Source of the DNA: Chitinophagaceae bacterium
Lineage (GTDB): Bacteria; Bacteroidota; Bacteroidia; Chitinophagales; Chitinophagaceae
Length of the DNA stretch: 64,000 nt
Assembly (NCBI GenBank): GCA_014879565.1
Contig: JACSRW010000021.1
Coordinates: 1 to 64,000, forward strand
Direction: 5' to 3'
Shown here: one piece after another, positions 17,270-27,318 of the stretch
Layout of the letters: each line of letters begins with the position of its first letter
Numbering within the stretch: the first letter of the stretch is position 1
Translations under genes and position numbers: made by a program
Notes under the pieces: generated by a model
The model's input: only the letters and a program-made list of their open reading frames with translations
Database searches by the model: none
Told to the model about the DNA's origin: nothing

Positions 17270-18922
17270 ATGTTGCCAATGAAAAAAAGCCTGCTTTCCT
17301 TCATCTTACTGATAACTGTTACAGCCTATTCTCAAAACTGGAAACTGCCGGTTGTCAGCAGTCCGAAGTTTAAAAAAGACACAGTGAATATTGCCCGGGC
17401 CGGTGCCGTACCGGACGGTTTTACCCTCAATACAACCGTCATCAACAAAGCGATCAGTGAGCTGAGTAAAAAAGGTGGCGGGGTGGTGCTGGTTCCCAAA
17501 GGACTCTGGCTTACCGGACCGGTTGTATTACAATCCAATATCAACCTGCACCTGGCCAATGGAGCCACGTTGCTTTTTACAGCAGATAAATCCCAATATC
17601 CGCTGGTGGAAGCCAACTGGGAAGGTTTGCCCCAATGGCGGAACCAGTCACCGGTTTCTGCCAGCAATGCCCGCAATATTGCCATCACCGGCAAGGGAAT
17701 CATTGATGGAAACGGAGATATATGGAGAGCCGTAAAAAAAGACAAACTCACCGAAAGCCAATGGAAAAAACTGCTGGCCTCCGGGGGAGTGCTGAGTGAG
17801 GACAAAAAAACATGGTACCCGTCTGCCGGATTTATGAAGGGTTCCAAGATGCCCGCCAATCCGGGTTTGATACGCCCCGATAAAGACCGGGCATTTTATG
17901 ACAGCATCAAGGATTTTTTGCGCCCGAACCTGGTTTTATTTACCCGTTGTAAAAACATTTTGCTGGAAGGTATCATCTTTCAGAACTCACCTGCCTGGTG
18001 CCTGCACCCGCTGATGTGTGAAGATCTCACTGTCAGAAACATTTTTGTAAAAAATCCCTGGTATGCGCAGAACGGTGATGGCATTGATGTGGAGAGCTGT
18101 AAAAATGTGCTGATTGAAAATTCGGTATTTGATGTGGGAGATGATGCCCTCTGCATGAAAAGCGGCCGGGATGCGGAAGGTAGAAAAAGAGGAATGCCCA
18201 CAGAAAACGTGATCATCCGCGGATGCACTGTGTATGCGGCACATGGCGGTTTTGTCATTGGCAGTGAAATGAGCGGCGGTGCCCGGAACATTTATGTAAG
18301 CAACTGTACATTTATCGGAACGGATATCGGGCTTCGGTTTAAAACCACCAGGGGCCGTGGCGGGGTTGTGGAAAATATCTTCATTAAGGATATATACATG
18401 AAGAATATTCCTGCTGAAGCAATCCTCTTTGACATGTACTATATGGCTAAAGACCCGGTGGCCCTGGCCGGCGAAAAAAGGGAATTACCCAAAGTAGAAA
18501 AGAAACCGGTGGATGAAACCACTCCTTCCTTCCGGAATTTTCATATCAGCCATGTTTATTGCAACGGGGCAGAAAAAGGAATCTTTGTCAGGGGATTGCC
18601 GGAAATGCATGTAGAAAATATTGTACTGGAGAATATGGTACTGCAGGCGGATAAAGGCATTGATGTGCAGGAAGCCACCAATATTGTTTTCCGGAAAATC
18701 CACCTCGAGACAAATGACACCAACCCGGTGGCGGACGTTACCCAGAGCGACAACCTCGTGTTTGAAAAAATCACAGCCCGCGAAGGAGCCGAACTTTTTT
18801 TCCGTTTCAACGGCGACCGGGTAAAAAATATCCTGCTGAAAAAGACGGATACAAGTAAGACAAAGAAAGCCATCAGTTTTGAACTGGGGGCCGAAGAGAA
18901 ACAACTGACGATTCAACAATAA
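17270..18922 (+). CDS. Glycoside hydrolase family 28 polygalacturonase-like enzyme
   Basis: About 550 aa, with signal peptide MKKSLLSFILLITVTAYSQ. The ATG at 17270 is chosen because its distance to the TTTACTCAAAA leader equals that of susC; ATG 17279 is also possible. GH28 catalytic motifs are complete: NGDGID, VGDDALCMKSG (Asp pair), AAHGGFVIGSEMSGG and RFKTTRGRGG. It hydrolyses galacturonic acid linkages, in Bacteroidota often as an exo-enzyme on oligosaccharides. It opens the second transcription unit, which continues through the catabolic genes. Confidence 0.93.
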   Translation: MLPMKKSLLSFILLITVTAYSQNWKLPVVSSPKFKKDTVNIARAGAVPDGFTLNTTVINKAISELSKKGGGVVLVPKGLWLTGPVVLQSNINLHLANGATLLFTADKSQYPLVEANWEGLPQWRNQSPVSASNARNIAITGKGIIDGNGDIWRAVKKDKLTESQWKKLLASGGVLSEDKKTWYPSAGFMKGSKMPANPGLIRPDKDRAFYDSIKDFLRPNLVLFTRCKNILLEGIIFQNSPAWCLHPLMCEDLTVRNIFVKNPWYAQNGDGIDVESCKNVLIENSVFDVGDDALCMKSGRDAEGRKRGMPTENVIIRGCTVYAAHGGFVIGSEMSGGARNIYVSNCTFIGTDIGLRFKTTRGRGGVVENIFIKDIYMKNIPAEAILFDMYYMAKDPVALAGEKRELPKVEKKPVDETTPSFRNFHISHVYCNGAEKGIFVRGLPEMHVENIVLENMVLQADKGIDVQEATNIVFRKIHLETNDTNPVADVTQSDNLVFEKITAREGAELFFRFNGDRVKNILLKKTDTSKTKKAISFELGAEEKQLTIQQ

Positions 18923-18953
18923 AATCATCCGGAACATCACCAAACGTGGCTAT

Positions 18954-20837
18954 ATGAAAAAAATCCTTCTCGCCTTACTGGTACTGGCTTCCGTGCACAC
19001 AACCGCGCAATCCCCCGGAGAACGCTTGTCGGAAACCGTACTGAAAATCTGGAAAGATTCCCTGCCCATCGGCAGCCAGCGTACCTGGAGTTATGATATG
19101 GGTGTGGTATTAAAGGGATTTGAAGGCCGCTGGATGAATACCGGAAATGTGCGCTGGTTTAATGCCATACAAGCCAAAATAGACTGGTTTGTTCAGCCCG
19201 ATGGCAGTATAAAAAACTATGAACTGGAAGAGTACAATATTGACCATGTCAATAACGGCAAACTGGTATTACTGTTATACAGGGTAACCGGTAAAGAAAA
19301 ATACAAAAAAGCCGCCGATCATCTCCGGGACCAGTTACGCACCCACCCCCGCACCAAAGAGGGTGGCTTCTGGCATAAAAAAGTTTACCCCTGGCAGATG
19401 TGGCTCGACGGGCTGTATATGGGCGCACCCTTTTATGCCGAATACGCCATGCTTTTTCATGAAGACAGCGCCTTTACAGATATTGCCAACCAGTTTATCT
19501 GGATGGAAAAACATGCCCGTGATCCGAAATCCGGCCTGCTTTACCATGCGTGGGACGAGAGCAAAGAACAACTGTGGGCCAATAAAAAAACCGGTACGTC
19601 CCCTCATTTCTGGTCAAGAGCCATGGGCTGGTATGCCAACGGTATCGTGGATGCCCTGGATTTTTTCCCGGCTAACCACCCTAAAAGGAAGGACCTCATT
19701 GGCATTCTTGGCCGGCTGGTTAATGCCGTAGAAAAAACGCAGGACAAAACCACCGGTCTCTGGTATGATATTCAACTGTACAACGGACCGGGAAAAGAGA
19801 AAAACTATTTTGAAGCATCTGCCAGTTCCCAGTTTGTATACGCGATTGCAAAAGGTGTGCGCAAAGGATACCTGCCCGCAGCTAAAATCGGCATTGCCAA
19901 AAAAGGCTATGAAGGCCTGGTTCGCCAGTTCATAAAAGAAGAAAACGGGCAGACAAATCTCCACGGAACGGTAAAAGTTAGTGGCCTGGGCGGCAAACCT
20001 TACAGGGATGGCAGTTTTGAATATTATATGAGCGAACCTGTGATTGTGAACGACCCTAAAGGGGTGGGCGCATTTCTGCTGGCCAGCAATGAAATGGAAA
20101 TGCTGGAAACACTGGCTAACGGACAGGGCAAAAAAGTCTTACTTGACCGCTGGTTCAACAGTGAAAAAAGAAAAGATGCTACCGGCCGGGACCAATACTG
20201 GCATTATACCTGGGAAGAAAGAAGTCACCCCGGATTTTATACGCTGGGAAAAATCATAGAAAAGAACGGAGCGCGTATTGCCTCGCTGGATGCAGCCCCC
20301 ACGGCGTTGAATCTGAAAGGAGCATCCGTTTACATCATTGTAGACCCTGATCACAGGAAAGATAATCCTGCCCCCCGTTTCGTTCAGTCCAGAGATATCA
20401 AAGCGATCAGTGACTGGGTAAAGAGCGGCGGAACTCTTTTTCTGATGGCCAATGACAGCAGTAACTGCGAGCTGGAACAGTTTAATAAACTGGCCGGTGT
20501 TTTTGGCCTGCGGTATGAATACAAGAACCTGAATATGGTAAAAAATGACAACTATGAACAGGGAGAAGTATTTCCTGAAGGCTCCGACGTATTTAAGAAT
20601 AACTACCGGCTGTTTCTGAAGGAACTGAGTCCGCTTTCTGTTAAAGCCCCTGCCAGGGCCGATGTGAAAAAAGGCGAGGACATAATAATTGCCACCGCTG
20701 TATACGGGAAAGGAAGGGTCATTGCCGTAGGAGATCCCTGGCTGTATAATGAATATGTAGATGGCCGGAAATTACCGGCCCTGTATGAAAATTTCCGGGC
20801 AGCGGAAGACCTGGTAAAATGGCTGTTGGGGAAATAA
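18954..20837 (+). CDS. GH105 unsaturated rhamnogalacturonyl hydrolase with C-terminal DUF4350-like domain
   Basis: 627 aa with a signal peptide (ends TTAQ). Residues 20-370 form the (alpha/alpha)6 barrel of GH105/GH88: YELEEYNIDHVNNGKLVLLL, QMWLDGLYMGAPFYAEYA (with the key Asp) and PHFWSRAMGWYANGIVDAL. Residues about 430-627 resemble a ThuA/DUF4350-type domain (YIIVDPDH, DWVKSGGTLFLMANDSSN, GKGRVIAVGDPWLYNEY). The enzyme removes the 4,5-unsaturated uronic acid produced by pectate lyase, feeding KduI. The role of the extra domain is unknown, perhaps galactose-site binding. Confidence 0.9.
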   Translation: MKKILLALLVLASVHTTAQSPGERLSETVLKIWKDSLPIGSQRTWSYDMGVVLKGFEGRWMNTGNVRWFNAIQAKIDWFVQPDGSIKNYELEEYNIDHVNNGKLVLLLYRVTGKEKYKKAADHLRDQLRTHPRTKEGGFWHKKVYPWQMWLDGLYMGAPFYAEYAMLFHEDSAFTDIANQFIWMEKHARDPKSGLLYHAWDESKEQLWANKKTGTSPHFWSRAMGWYANGIVDALDFFPANHPKRKDLIGILGRLVNAVEKTQDKTTGLWYDIQLYNGPGKEKNYFEASASSQFVYAIAKGVRKGYLPAAKIGIAKKGYEGLVRQFIKEENGQTNLHGTVKVSGLGGKPYRDGSFEYYMSEPVIVNDPKGVGAFLLASNEMEMLETLANGQGKKVLLDRWFNSEKRKDATGRDQYWHYTWEERSHPGFYTLGKIIEKNGARIASLDAAPTALNLKGASVYIIVDPDHRKDNPAPRFVQSRDIKAISDWVKSGGTLFLMANDSSNCELEQFNKLAGVFGLRYEYKNLNMVKNDNYEQGEVFPEGSDVFKNNYRLFLKELSPLSVKAPARADVKKGEDIIIATAVYGKGRVIAVGDPWLYNEYVDGRKLPALYENFRAAEDLVKWLLGK

Positions 20838-20841
20838 TAAA

Positions 20842-21864
20842 ATGAAGGCCCTGTACCACGATATCATCCTGATCATGGCATGCCTGCTTATACTACCCGT
20901 CTGCAGTTCCGGACAGGATAAACTGGTGGTGGATATAAACGGGAATGGCCATTACCGCTCAGTTCAGGAAGCCCTGAACAGTCTGCCGGATTCTGCTCCC
21001 CTGCCACGGACCATCTTCATCCGTAAGGGGATTTATAAAGAGAAAATATTTATTAAAAAAGCCAACCTTATCCTGGAAGGAGAAGACAGGGCTGGCACCC
21101 TGCTCATTTTTTCCATTGCCCGTGACGAATGGCGTTGTGACCATCCGGATGACTGGGGCGTTGCCACCCTGAATATCATTGCCAGTGATATCACTCTGAA
21201 AAATCTGACCATCACTAACAATTTTGGATTTGATTTCAGTCCGCGTACGATAGTCTGTACCGGTGATACAGCCAATAAACAAAAAATTTTACGCAAAGAC
21301 GGTCACCAGATGGCCCTTCGCACCATGCCCCCTGCCACCCGTCTCAAAGCGGTGAACTGTCATTTCAGGGCTTATGGCGGGGATACCGTCAGCCCCTGGG
21401 AAGTATTCAACGGCTTATGGTATTTCAAAGATTGTATCATGGAAGGGGGAGTGGATTTTTATTGCCCCAGGGGTTGGGCCTGGGCGGAAAACTGTGAATT
21501 TATCAGCCATACGGGAACGGCTGCCATCTGGCATGATGGTTCAGCCCATAAGGATTCAAAAACCGTACTTGTTAACTGCCGTTTTAAAGGGTATGACGGA
21601 TTTCCATTGGGCCGTTACCATCGGGATGCCCAGTTTTATCTGGTCAATTGCCGCTTTGCCGCCAATATGCGGGATACCCCAATTTACCGGGTACCGACGG
21701 GCAATATCTTTCAATGGGGAGAACGGGTATATTACTTTAACTGCCACCGGGAGGGCGGATCGGATTACAAGTGGTACGCCGATAACCTGCCGGATGGTTT
21801 AACCGCCAATGACATTACACCCCAATGGGTTTTCGGTGACCGCTGGAAACCCTGGATAAACTGA
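20842..21864 (+). CDS. Divergent pectinesterase-like protein (CE8)
   Basis: 340 aa with a signal peptide (ends SSGQ). The CE8 beta-helix start is clear (GHYRSVQEALNSLP, RKGIYKEKIFI). The active-site segments differ from the family: the usual Y-Q-D-T is replaced by YGGDTVSPW and V-D-F-I-F-G by GGVDFYCPRG. Both Asp positions and a downstream Arg (LGRYHRD) appear kept, while the Gln is missing. It may act on an unusual substrate or have lost activity. It is 4 nt after the GH105 gene and 14 nt before uxaB. Confidence 0.78.
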   Translation: MKALYHDIILIMACLLILPVCSSGQDKLVVDINGNGHYRSVQEALNSLPDSAPLPRTIFIRKGIYKEKIFIKKANLILEGEDRAGTLLIFSIARDEWRCDHPDDWGVATLNIIASDITLKNLTITNNFGFDFSPRTIVCTGDTANKQKILRKDGHQMALRTMPPATRLKAVNCHFRAYGGDTVSPWEVFNGLWYFKDCIMEGGVDFYCPRGWAWAENCEFISHTGTAAIWHDGSAHKDSKTVLVNCRFKGYDGFPLGRYHRDAQFYLVNCRFAANMRDTPIYRVPTGNIFQWGERVYYFNCHREGGSDYKWYADNLPDGLTANDITPQWVFGDRWKPWIN

Positions 21865-21878
21865 ATAAAAAAACCAAG

Positions 21879-23336
21879 ATGATAAAAGCATTGAATGCAA
21901 CCACTGCTGAAAAACCTGAATGGCCTGTAAAGATTCTCCAGTTCGGGGAAGGTAATTTTTTGCGGGCATTTGTGGACTGGATGATCCATAAAGCCAATGA
22001 AGCCGGTATCATGAAACATGGCGTTGCCATTGTACAGCCCATTGCAGGTGGTGACTATGTGCGCGGACTATTTCAAAAACAGGACAACCTGTATCATGTA
22101 TACCTGGAAGGAATTAAGGACAAACAACCGGTAAAAGAAGTTACGCTGGTAAATTGTATTACGACAGTCAATAATCCCTATTCTGATTATAGCAGTTATG
22201 CGTCACTCTTCCTGAGCGAATCGCTGGAAATGATTATATCTAATACCACGGAAGCCGGAATCCGTTATGAAGAGGGAGATGATTTGCATGCAGAACCTCC
22301 TGCCTCCTTTCCGGCAAAGATGACAGCCCTTTTGTATAAACGTTTTCAAAAGTTTAATGGAGATCCGGCCAGAGGGCTGTCGGTCATTTGCTGCGAACTG
22401 ATTGAGGATAACGGATCCACCTTGCGGCAATATGTGCTGCAGCATGCCGCAGCCAACAAACTGGGAGCGGATTTTGAAAACTGGGTACAAACAAGCTGCC
22501 ATTTTTATGACACCCTGGTGGACAGGATTGTTCCCGGATTCCCGAAAGAAACCATTGATGAAATTAAAACCGAAATCGGCTTTGATGATAACCTGGTTGT
22601 TAAAGGAGAATACTTCCATGTATGGGCCATTGGCGGAGACAGCAGCATAAAAGAGTTATTGCCCCTTGACAAAGCAGGACTGAATGTACTTTTCATGGAT
22701 GACATCCGGGAATTCAGGGCAAAAAAGGTACGGATCCTGAATGGCTCCCATACAGGAATGGTGCCGGTGGCTTTACAACTTGGGTGTGAAACCGTAATGG
22801 ATGCATTTAACACCCCTGAAGTGGAACAGTTCATCAACCGGATGGTGGCGGAAGAAACACTCCCTGTTATAAAAGAAGAACCGGAAGAACTGAAAAAATT
22901 TGCCGGAAAAATCCTGGAACGTTTTTATAACCCGTTCCTGAAACATTATCTCAAGGATATTTCCCTCAATTCCCTGTCCAAATGGGAAACCCGGAACTTT
23001 CCCACCGTAAAAGACAATTTTACGCAACTGAATAAAAATGCAAGACTCAATTCCTTCTCTTTTGCAGCGCTGCTCGTATTGTACAGCGGGAAATCAGCCG
23101 TGAACTTTACACCGAATGACACACCGGAGTTTGTGGAATTTATCCGTTCCGGTTTTGATGCAGGCAATATAAAAGGATGGGTGGAAAGCATAGTGAAAAA
23201 CAGAAAAATCTGGAAAGAAGATTTTTCATTATCCCCGTATTTTATTGATGAGGTAGCTGCCGGCGCCACGGCTATCCTGCAGAAAGGGATGAAAAACGCC
23301 CTTTCTGAATTATTAATTTCTGAAAAACAACAATAA
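21879..23336 (+). CDS. uxaB: Tagaturonate reductase (altronate oxidoreductase)
   Basis: 485 aa, cytoplasmic, mannitol-dehydrogenase family. It begins with the NAD-binding LQFGEGNFLRAFVDWMIHKANE and contains VRILNGSHTGMVPVALQLG, which is typical of UxaB. It reduces D-tagaturonate to D-altronate with NADH, the second step of galacturonate breakdown, between UxaC and UxaA. UxaA follows 7 nt downstream. Confidence 0.94.
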   Translation: MIKALNATTAEKPEWPVKILQFGEGNFLRAFVDWMIHKANEAGIMKHGVAIVQPIAGGDYVRGLFQKQDNLYHVYLEGIKDKQPVKEVTLVNCITTVNNPYSDYSSYASLFLSESLEMIISNTTEAGIRYEEGDDLHAEPPASFPAKMTALLYKRFQKFNGDPARGLSVICCELIEDNGSTLRQYVLQHAAANKLGADFENWVQTSCHFYDTLVDRIVPGFPKETIDEIKTEIGFDDNLVVKGEYFHVWAIGGDSSIKELLPLDKAGLNVLFMDDIREFRAKKVRILNGSHTGMVPVALQLGCETVMDAFNTPEVEQFINRMVAEETLPVIKEEPEELKKFAGKILERFYNPFLKHYLKDISLNSLSKWETRNFPTVKDNFTQLNKNARLNSFSFAALLVLYSGKSAVNFTPNDTPEFVEFIRSGFDAGNIKGWVESIVKNRKIWKEDFSLSPYFIDEVAAGATAILQKGMKNALSELLISEKQQ

Positions 23337-23343
23337 CCAGCAT

Positions 23344-24990
23344 ATGTCCCAGATCGTTCTGAAAGTTCACCCGAAAGACAATGTAATTGTTGCACTGAAA
23401 GACCTCAGGAAAGGTCAGACTGTGCAGTATGAAGGCATCAATTATGAAATGCAGGAGGATATCCCCGCAAAACACAAGTTTTTCATGCAGGATATGCAGA
23501 AGGGCGGAGAAATTATCATGTACGGTGTGCTGGTTGGAAAGGCCCAGGCGGATATTACCTGCGGCAGCCGGATGTCAACCGAAAATACCAAACACGCGGC
23601 GGAGCCCTACACGTACCGGAAAACGGAATACCGCTGGCAGGCACCGGATGTATCAAAGTTTAAAGGCAGAACCTTTAATGGCTACCACCGGAAAGACGGA
23701 CGGGTAGGTACGGCCAATTACTGGTTATTTATTCCAACCGTTTTTTGTGAGAACCGTAACCTTGATGTGATCCGGGAAGCTATGCACAATGAACTGGGTT
23801 ATGCGGTAACGGATAAATACAAAACTTATACCCACTTGCTGCTGGAAGCCTACCAGAAAGGAGAAGAACTTTCTTCTGTGAGCCTTGCTCCGGCCGGCGC
23901 CGGCAGCCACACAGTCAGCCGGCCATTCAAAAATATTGATGGAATTAAATTCCTGAACCACCAGGGTGGCTGCGGAGGGATCCGGCAGGACGCCGCTGTA
24001 CTGAGCAAATTGCTGGCCGCTTATGCAGACCATCCGAATGTGGCCGGAGTAACCGTACTGAGCCTGGGTTGCCAGAATCTGCAGACACAGGATTTTCTCA
24101 ACGATTTAAAAGCCCTGAATCCGGATTTTGACAAACCGATGTTCATTTTTGAGCAGCAACAATCGCAGAGTGAAGAACAACTGATTGCCGATGCCATCCG
24201 AAAAACATTTGAAGGACTGGTGGAAGCCAATAAAATTGAAAGAAAACCGGCTCCCCTGGATAAAATGTGCCTGGGGGTGAAGTGTGGCGGCAGTGACGGA
24301 TTCAGCGGCATCTCCGCCAATCCGGCAGTGGGCTATGCCTCTGATTTACTGGTAGCACTGGGAGGCAAAGTATTACTGGCTGAATTTCCGGAATTGTGCG
24401 GGGCAGAACAGAACCTCATTGACAGAACCCCTGATGAAGAAGCCGCCAGAAAATTCATTAAATTGATGACGGCCTACAGTGATTCAGCCGAAAAGGCCGG
24501 TAGTGGTTTTCATATGAACCCATCCCCGGGTAATATCAAAGACGGGCTGATTACGGATGCCATCAAAAGTAATGGTGCTGCGCTGAAAGGCGGCACTTCT
24601 CCGGTAGTGGATGTGCTGGATTATACGGAGCCGGCAAAAAAACCGGGACTCAGCCTGGTCTGTACACCCGGCAATGATGTGGAAGCCACAACGGGTAAGG
24701 CGGCCAGTGGTGCCACGTTGATTCTGTTTACCACCGGACTGGGTACCCCTACGGGAAACCCGGTTTGTCCGACGATCAAGGTTTCTACCAACAGTAACCT
24801 GACCAAACGGATGAATGATATTATAGATATTGACTGCGGACCGGTTATTGACGGGGAAAAAACCATCCCCCAGATGGGAGAGGATATCCTGGAATATTGT
24901 ATTAAAGCAGCCAGCGGGGAAGTGATTCCGAAAGCCGTCTTACTGAACCAGGATGATTTTATACCCTGGAAAAGAGGGGTCTCTTTATAA
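23344..24990 (+). CDS. uxaA: Altronate dehydratase
   Basis: 548 aa. The N-terminal SAF domain (about 1-95) is followed by the large UxaA/GarD catalytic part with GYHRKDGRVGTANYW, HQGGCGGIRQDA, LGVKCGGSDGFSG, PTGNPVCPTIKVSTN and a Cys-rich metal-binding set. It converts D-altronate to 2-keto-3-deoxy-D-gluconate, an iron- or manganese-dependent dehydration. The length is slightly above the E. coli enzyme. It lies between uxaB and the SDR gene in one operon. Confidence 0.95.
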   Translation: MSQIVLKVHPKDNVIVALKDLRKGQTVQYEGINYEMQEDIPAKHKFFMQDMQKGGEIIMYGVLVGKAQADITCGSRMSTENTKHAAEPYTYRKTEYRWQAPDVSKFKGRTFNGYHRKDGRVGTANYWLFIPTVFCENRNLDVIREAMHNELGYAVTDKYKTYTHLLLEAYQKGEELSSVSLAPAGAGSHTVSRPFKNIDGIKFLNHQGGCGGIRQDAAVLSKLLAAYADHPNVAGVTVLSLGCQNLQTQDFLNDLKALNPDFDKPMFIFEQQQSQSEEQLIADAIRKTFEGLVEANKIERKPAPLDKMCLGVKCGGSDGFSGISANPAVGYASDLLVALGGKVLLAEFPELCGAEQNLIDRTPDEEAARKFIKLMTAYSDSAEKAGSGFHMNPSPGNIKDGLITDAIKSNGAALKGGTSPVVDVLDYTEPAKKPGLSLVCTPGNDVEATTGKAASGATLILFTTGLGTPTGNPVCPTIKVSTNSNLTKRMNDIIDIDCGPVIDGEKTIPQMGEDILEYCIKAASGEVIPKAVLLNQDDFIPWKRGVSL

Positions 24991-25005
24991 AAAACAGGCA
25001 GGATT

Positions 25006-25821
25006 ATGCATGAAATGTTTTCACTTAAAGGCAAGGTAATCGTTGTCACCGGCGCCACCGGCGTGCTGGGTCATGCTTTTATAAAAGCATTGTCGGCTGC
25101 CGGAGCAACAGTAGGTGTACTGGGGCGTAATGAAAAAGTAGCGGATGAAAGAGTGGCAGAGCTAAAAGCAGCCGGAGGAGAAGCCATCAAGCTGATCGCG
25201 GATGTACAGCATGAAGCCCAGTTGCATGCCTGCCGGAAAACAATACTTGAACAGTATGGCCGTATAGACGGACTGGTTAACGGGGCTGGCGGCAATGTGC
25301 CGGAAGGTATCCTGCAACCGGGTGCTGATATATTTTCCATTTCCGTTGAAGGCATGAAAAAAGCCCTGGATATGAATGTATGGGGCAGTGTGCTGCCCAC
25401 ACTTGTATTTGGTAAGGCTATTGCGGATAGCGGCGGTGGGAGTATTGTCAATATTTCATCAGTCAGCGTTGACCGTACGCTTACCAGGGTAATGGGCTAC
25501 AGTATGGGCAAAGCCGCCATTGAAATGTTCAACAAGTGGTTTGCAGTAGAACTCGCCAACCGGTATGGCGACCGGATACGGATGAATGCCATCATACCCG
25601 GGTTCTTCCTGACGGAACAAAACAGGCTGCTGCTTACCGATGGACACGGCAATCTGTCTGAACGGGGACAGGCGATCCATAGCCACACGCCGTTTAAAAA
25701 ATTCGGCGACCCCGGGGATCTTGGCGGAGCCCTTGTATACCTGATGAGTGATGCGTCGGCTTTTGTCACCGGTACCACCCTGAAAGTGGATGGCGGCTTT
25801 ACGGCCAGCAGTGGTGTATAA
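25006..25821 (+). CDS. SDR oxidoreductase, fructuronate reductase-like
   Basis: 271 aa. Classical SDR motifs: TGATGVLGHAF (cofactor), NGAGGN (a variant of NNAG), the catalytic Ser in ISSVSVD, and Y-x3-K in GYSMGKAA. The insertion around 95-110 (GGNVPEGILQPGADIF) resembles the SDR-type D-mannonate oxidoreductases found in Bacteroidota uronate loci, which reduce fructuronate. The mannonate dehydratase UxuA that would follow is not in the window, so the in vivo substrate is uncertain. The start could also be the second Met at 25015. Confidence 0.8.
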   Translation: MHEMFSLKGKVIVVTGATGVLGHAFIKALSAAGATVGVLGRNEKVADERVAELKAAGGEAIKLIADVQHEAQLHACRKTILEQYGRIDGLVNGAGGNVPEGILQPGADIFSISVEGMKKALDMNVWGSVLPTLVFGKAIADSGGGSIVNISSVSVDRTLTRVMGYSMGKAAIEMFNKWFAVELANRYGDRIRMNAIIPGFFLTEQNRLLLTDGHGNLSERGQAIHSHTPFKKFGDPGDLGGALVYLMSDASAFVTGTTLKVDGGFTASSGV

Positions 25822-25864
25822 ACCAGCTTAGTGCAGCAATGCACCCCAAATAAAATATAACAGA

Positions 25865-27310
25865 ATGAAACCCTTCCTCGATGAACATTTCCTGCTGCAT
25901 AATAAAACAGCGCAGGAACTCTACCATGGCTATGCCAAGGATATGCCGGTGATAGATTATCATAATCATCTTCCGCCGAACGAAATGGCTGAGGACAAAC
26001 AATTTGAAAATATCACCCGGGTATGGCTGAACGGTGATCATTACAAATGGAGAGCCATGCGTACCAACGGAGTGGAAGAAGCTTATATCACCGGCGATAA
26101 ATCTGACTGGGAGAAATTCCGGGCCTGGGCCGCAACGGTTCCCTATACCCTGCGCAACCCGCTTTATCACTGGACCCACCTGGAACTGCAGCGTTATTTC
26201 GGCATCACTGATATCCTGAACGCAGATTCGGCCCGGGCAATATACGACAGAACTTCTGCCCTGCTTCAGCAAAAGGAATTCAGCGTACGGGGATTACTGG
26301 AGCAGATGAATGTAAAGCTACTTTGCACCACAGATGATCCGGTGGACAATCTGGCCTACCATCGCCAGATCCGGGAGGATGGCTGGAAAATAAAAGTCTT
26401 ACCTGCTTTCCGGCCTGACAAAGCCATGAATGTGGATCATGTAAACGGCTTTAACAATTATCTCACCCAGCTTGAAAAAGCTGCGGATATCTCAATCAGC
26501 ACCTACAATGACTATCTGGCGGCTCTGAAAAAGCGGCATGATTTCTTTGCTGAAAATTATTGCGGGGTCAGTGACCACGGACTGGAAGAGGTATATGCGG
26601 AAGAATATACACAAACAGAAATCGCCGGCATTTTTGCCAAAATACGTTCCGGTGGCGAGCTCAGTCTTACAGAAAACAGAAAGTTCAAGTCGGCCATGCT
26701 GGTAACTTTTGCCGAATGGGACTGGGAAAAAGGATTTGTACAGCAATATCATCTGGGGGCCTTAAGGAACAATAACAGCCGGATGTTGTCACAACTGGGC
26801 CCTGATACCGGATGGGACAGTATTGGCGACTTTTCACAGGCGAGGGCGCTGGCAAAATTCCTGGACCGGCTGGACCGGAACAATACCCTGGCCAAAACAA
26901 TTATTTATAACCTGAACCCCGCCGATAACGAATTATTCGCCACCATGATCGGTAATTTCAATGATGGTTCGGCAGCCGGAAAAATTCAATGGGGTTCAGC
27001 CTGGTGGTTCCTGGATCAGAAAGATGGCATGACCAAACAACTGAATGCCCTCAGTAATATGGGTCTGGTCAGCAAGATGGTGGGCATGCTGACTGACAGC
27101 CGCAGTTTTCTGTCTTTTCCGCGTCATGAATATTTCAGACGACTGTTGTGCAATCTTTTCGGGGAAGAAGTGGAAAACGGAGAACTCCCGGGCGATATCC
27201 CCTGGATCGGGAAGATCATACAGGATATATGTTATAACAACGCGAAAAATTATTTTAACTGGCAAAGTCTTGACAAAACTGAGCCCGCTTTAGCAGAAAC
27301 TTCAAATTAA
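25865..27310 (+). CDS. uxaC: Uronate isomerase (glucuronate/galacturonate isomerase)
   Basis: 481 aa, amidohydrolase-fold isomerase. The metal-binding VIDYHNHLPPNE lies near residue 31 and RAMRTNGVEE further on; the C-terminal half has NNNSRMLSQLGPDTGWDSIGD and MLTDSRSFLSFPRHEYFRR, as in UxaC. It converts D-galacturonate to D-tagaturonate (and glucuronate to fructuronate), the first intracellular step for saturated uronic acid released by GH28. Confidence 0.95.
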   Translation: MKPFLDEHFLLHNKTAQELYHGYAKDMPVIDYHNHLPPNEMAEDKQFENITRVWLNGDHYKWRAMRTNGVEEAYITGDKSDWEKFRAWAATVPYTLRNPLYHWTHLELQRYFGITDILNADSARAIYDRTSALLQQKEFSVRGLLEQMNVKLLCTTDDPVDNLAYHRQIREDGWKIKVLPAFRPDKAMNVDHVNGFNNYLTQLEKAADISISTYNDYLAALKKRHDFFAENYCGVSDHGLEEVYAEEYTQTEIAGIFAKIRSGGELSLTENRKFKSAMLVTFAEWDWEKGFVQQYHLGALRNNNSRMLSQLGPDTGWDSIGDFSQARALAKFLDRLDRNNTLAKTIIYNLNPADNELFATMIGNFNDGSAAGKIQWGSAWWFLDQKDGMTKQLNALSNMGLVSKMVGMLTDSRSFLSFPRHEYFRRLLCNLFGEEVENGELPGDIPWIGKIIQDICYNNAKNYFNWQSLDKTEPALAETSN

Positions 27311-27318
27311 CTGACAGT

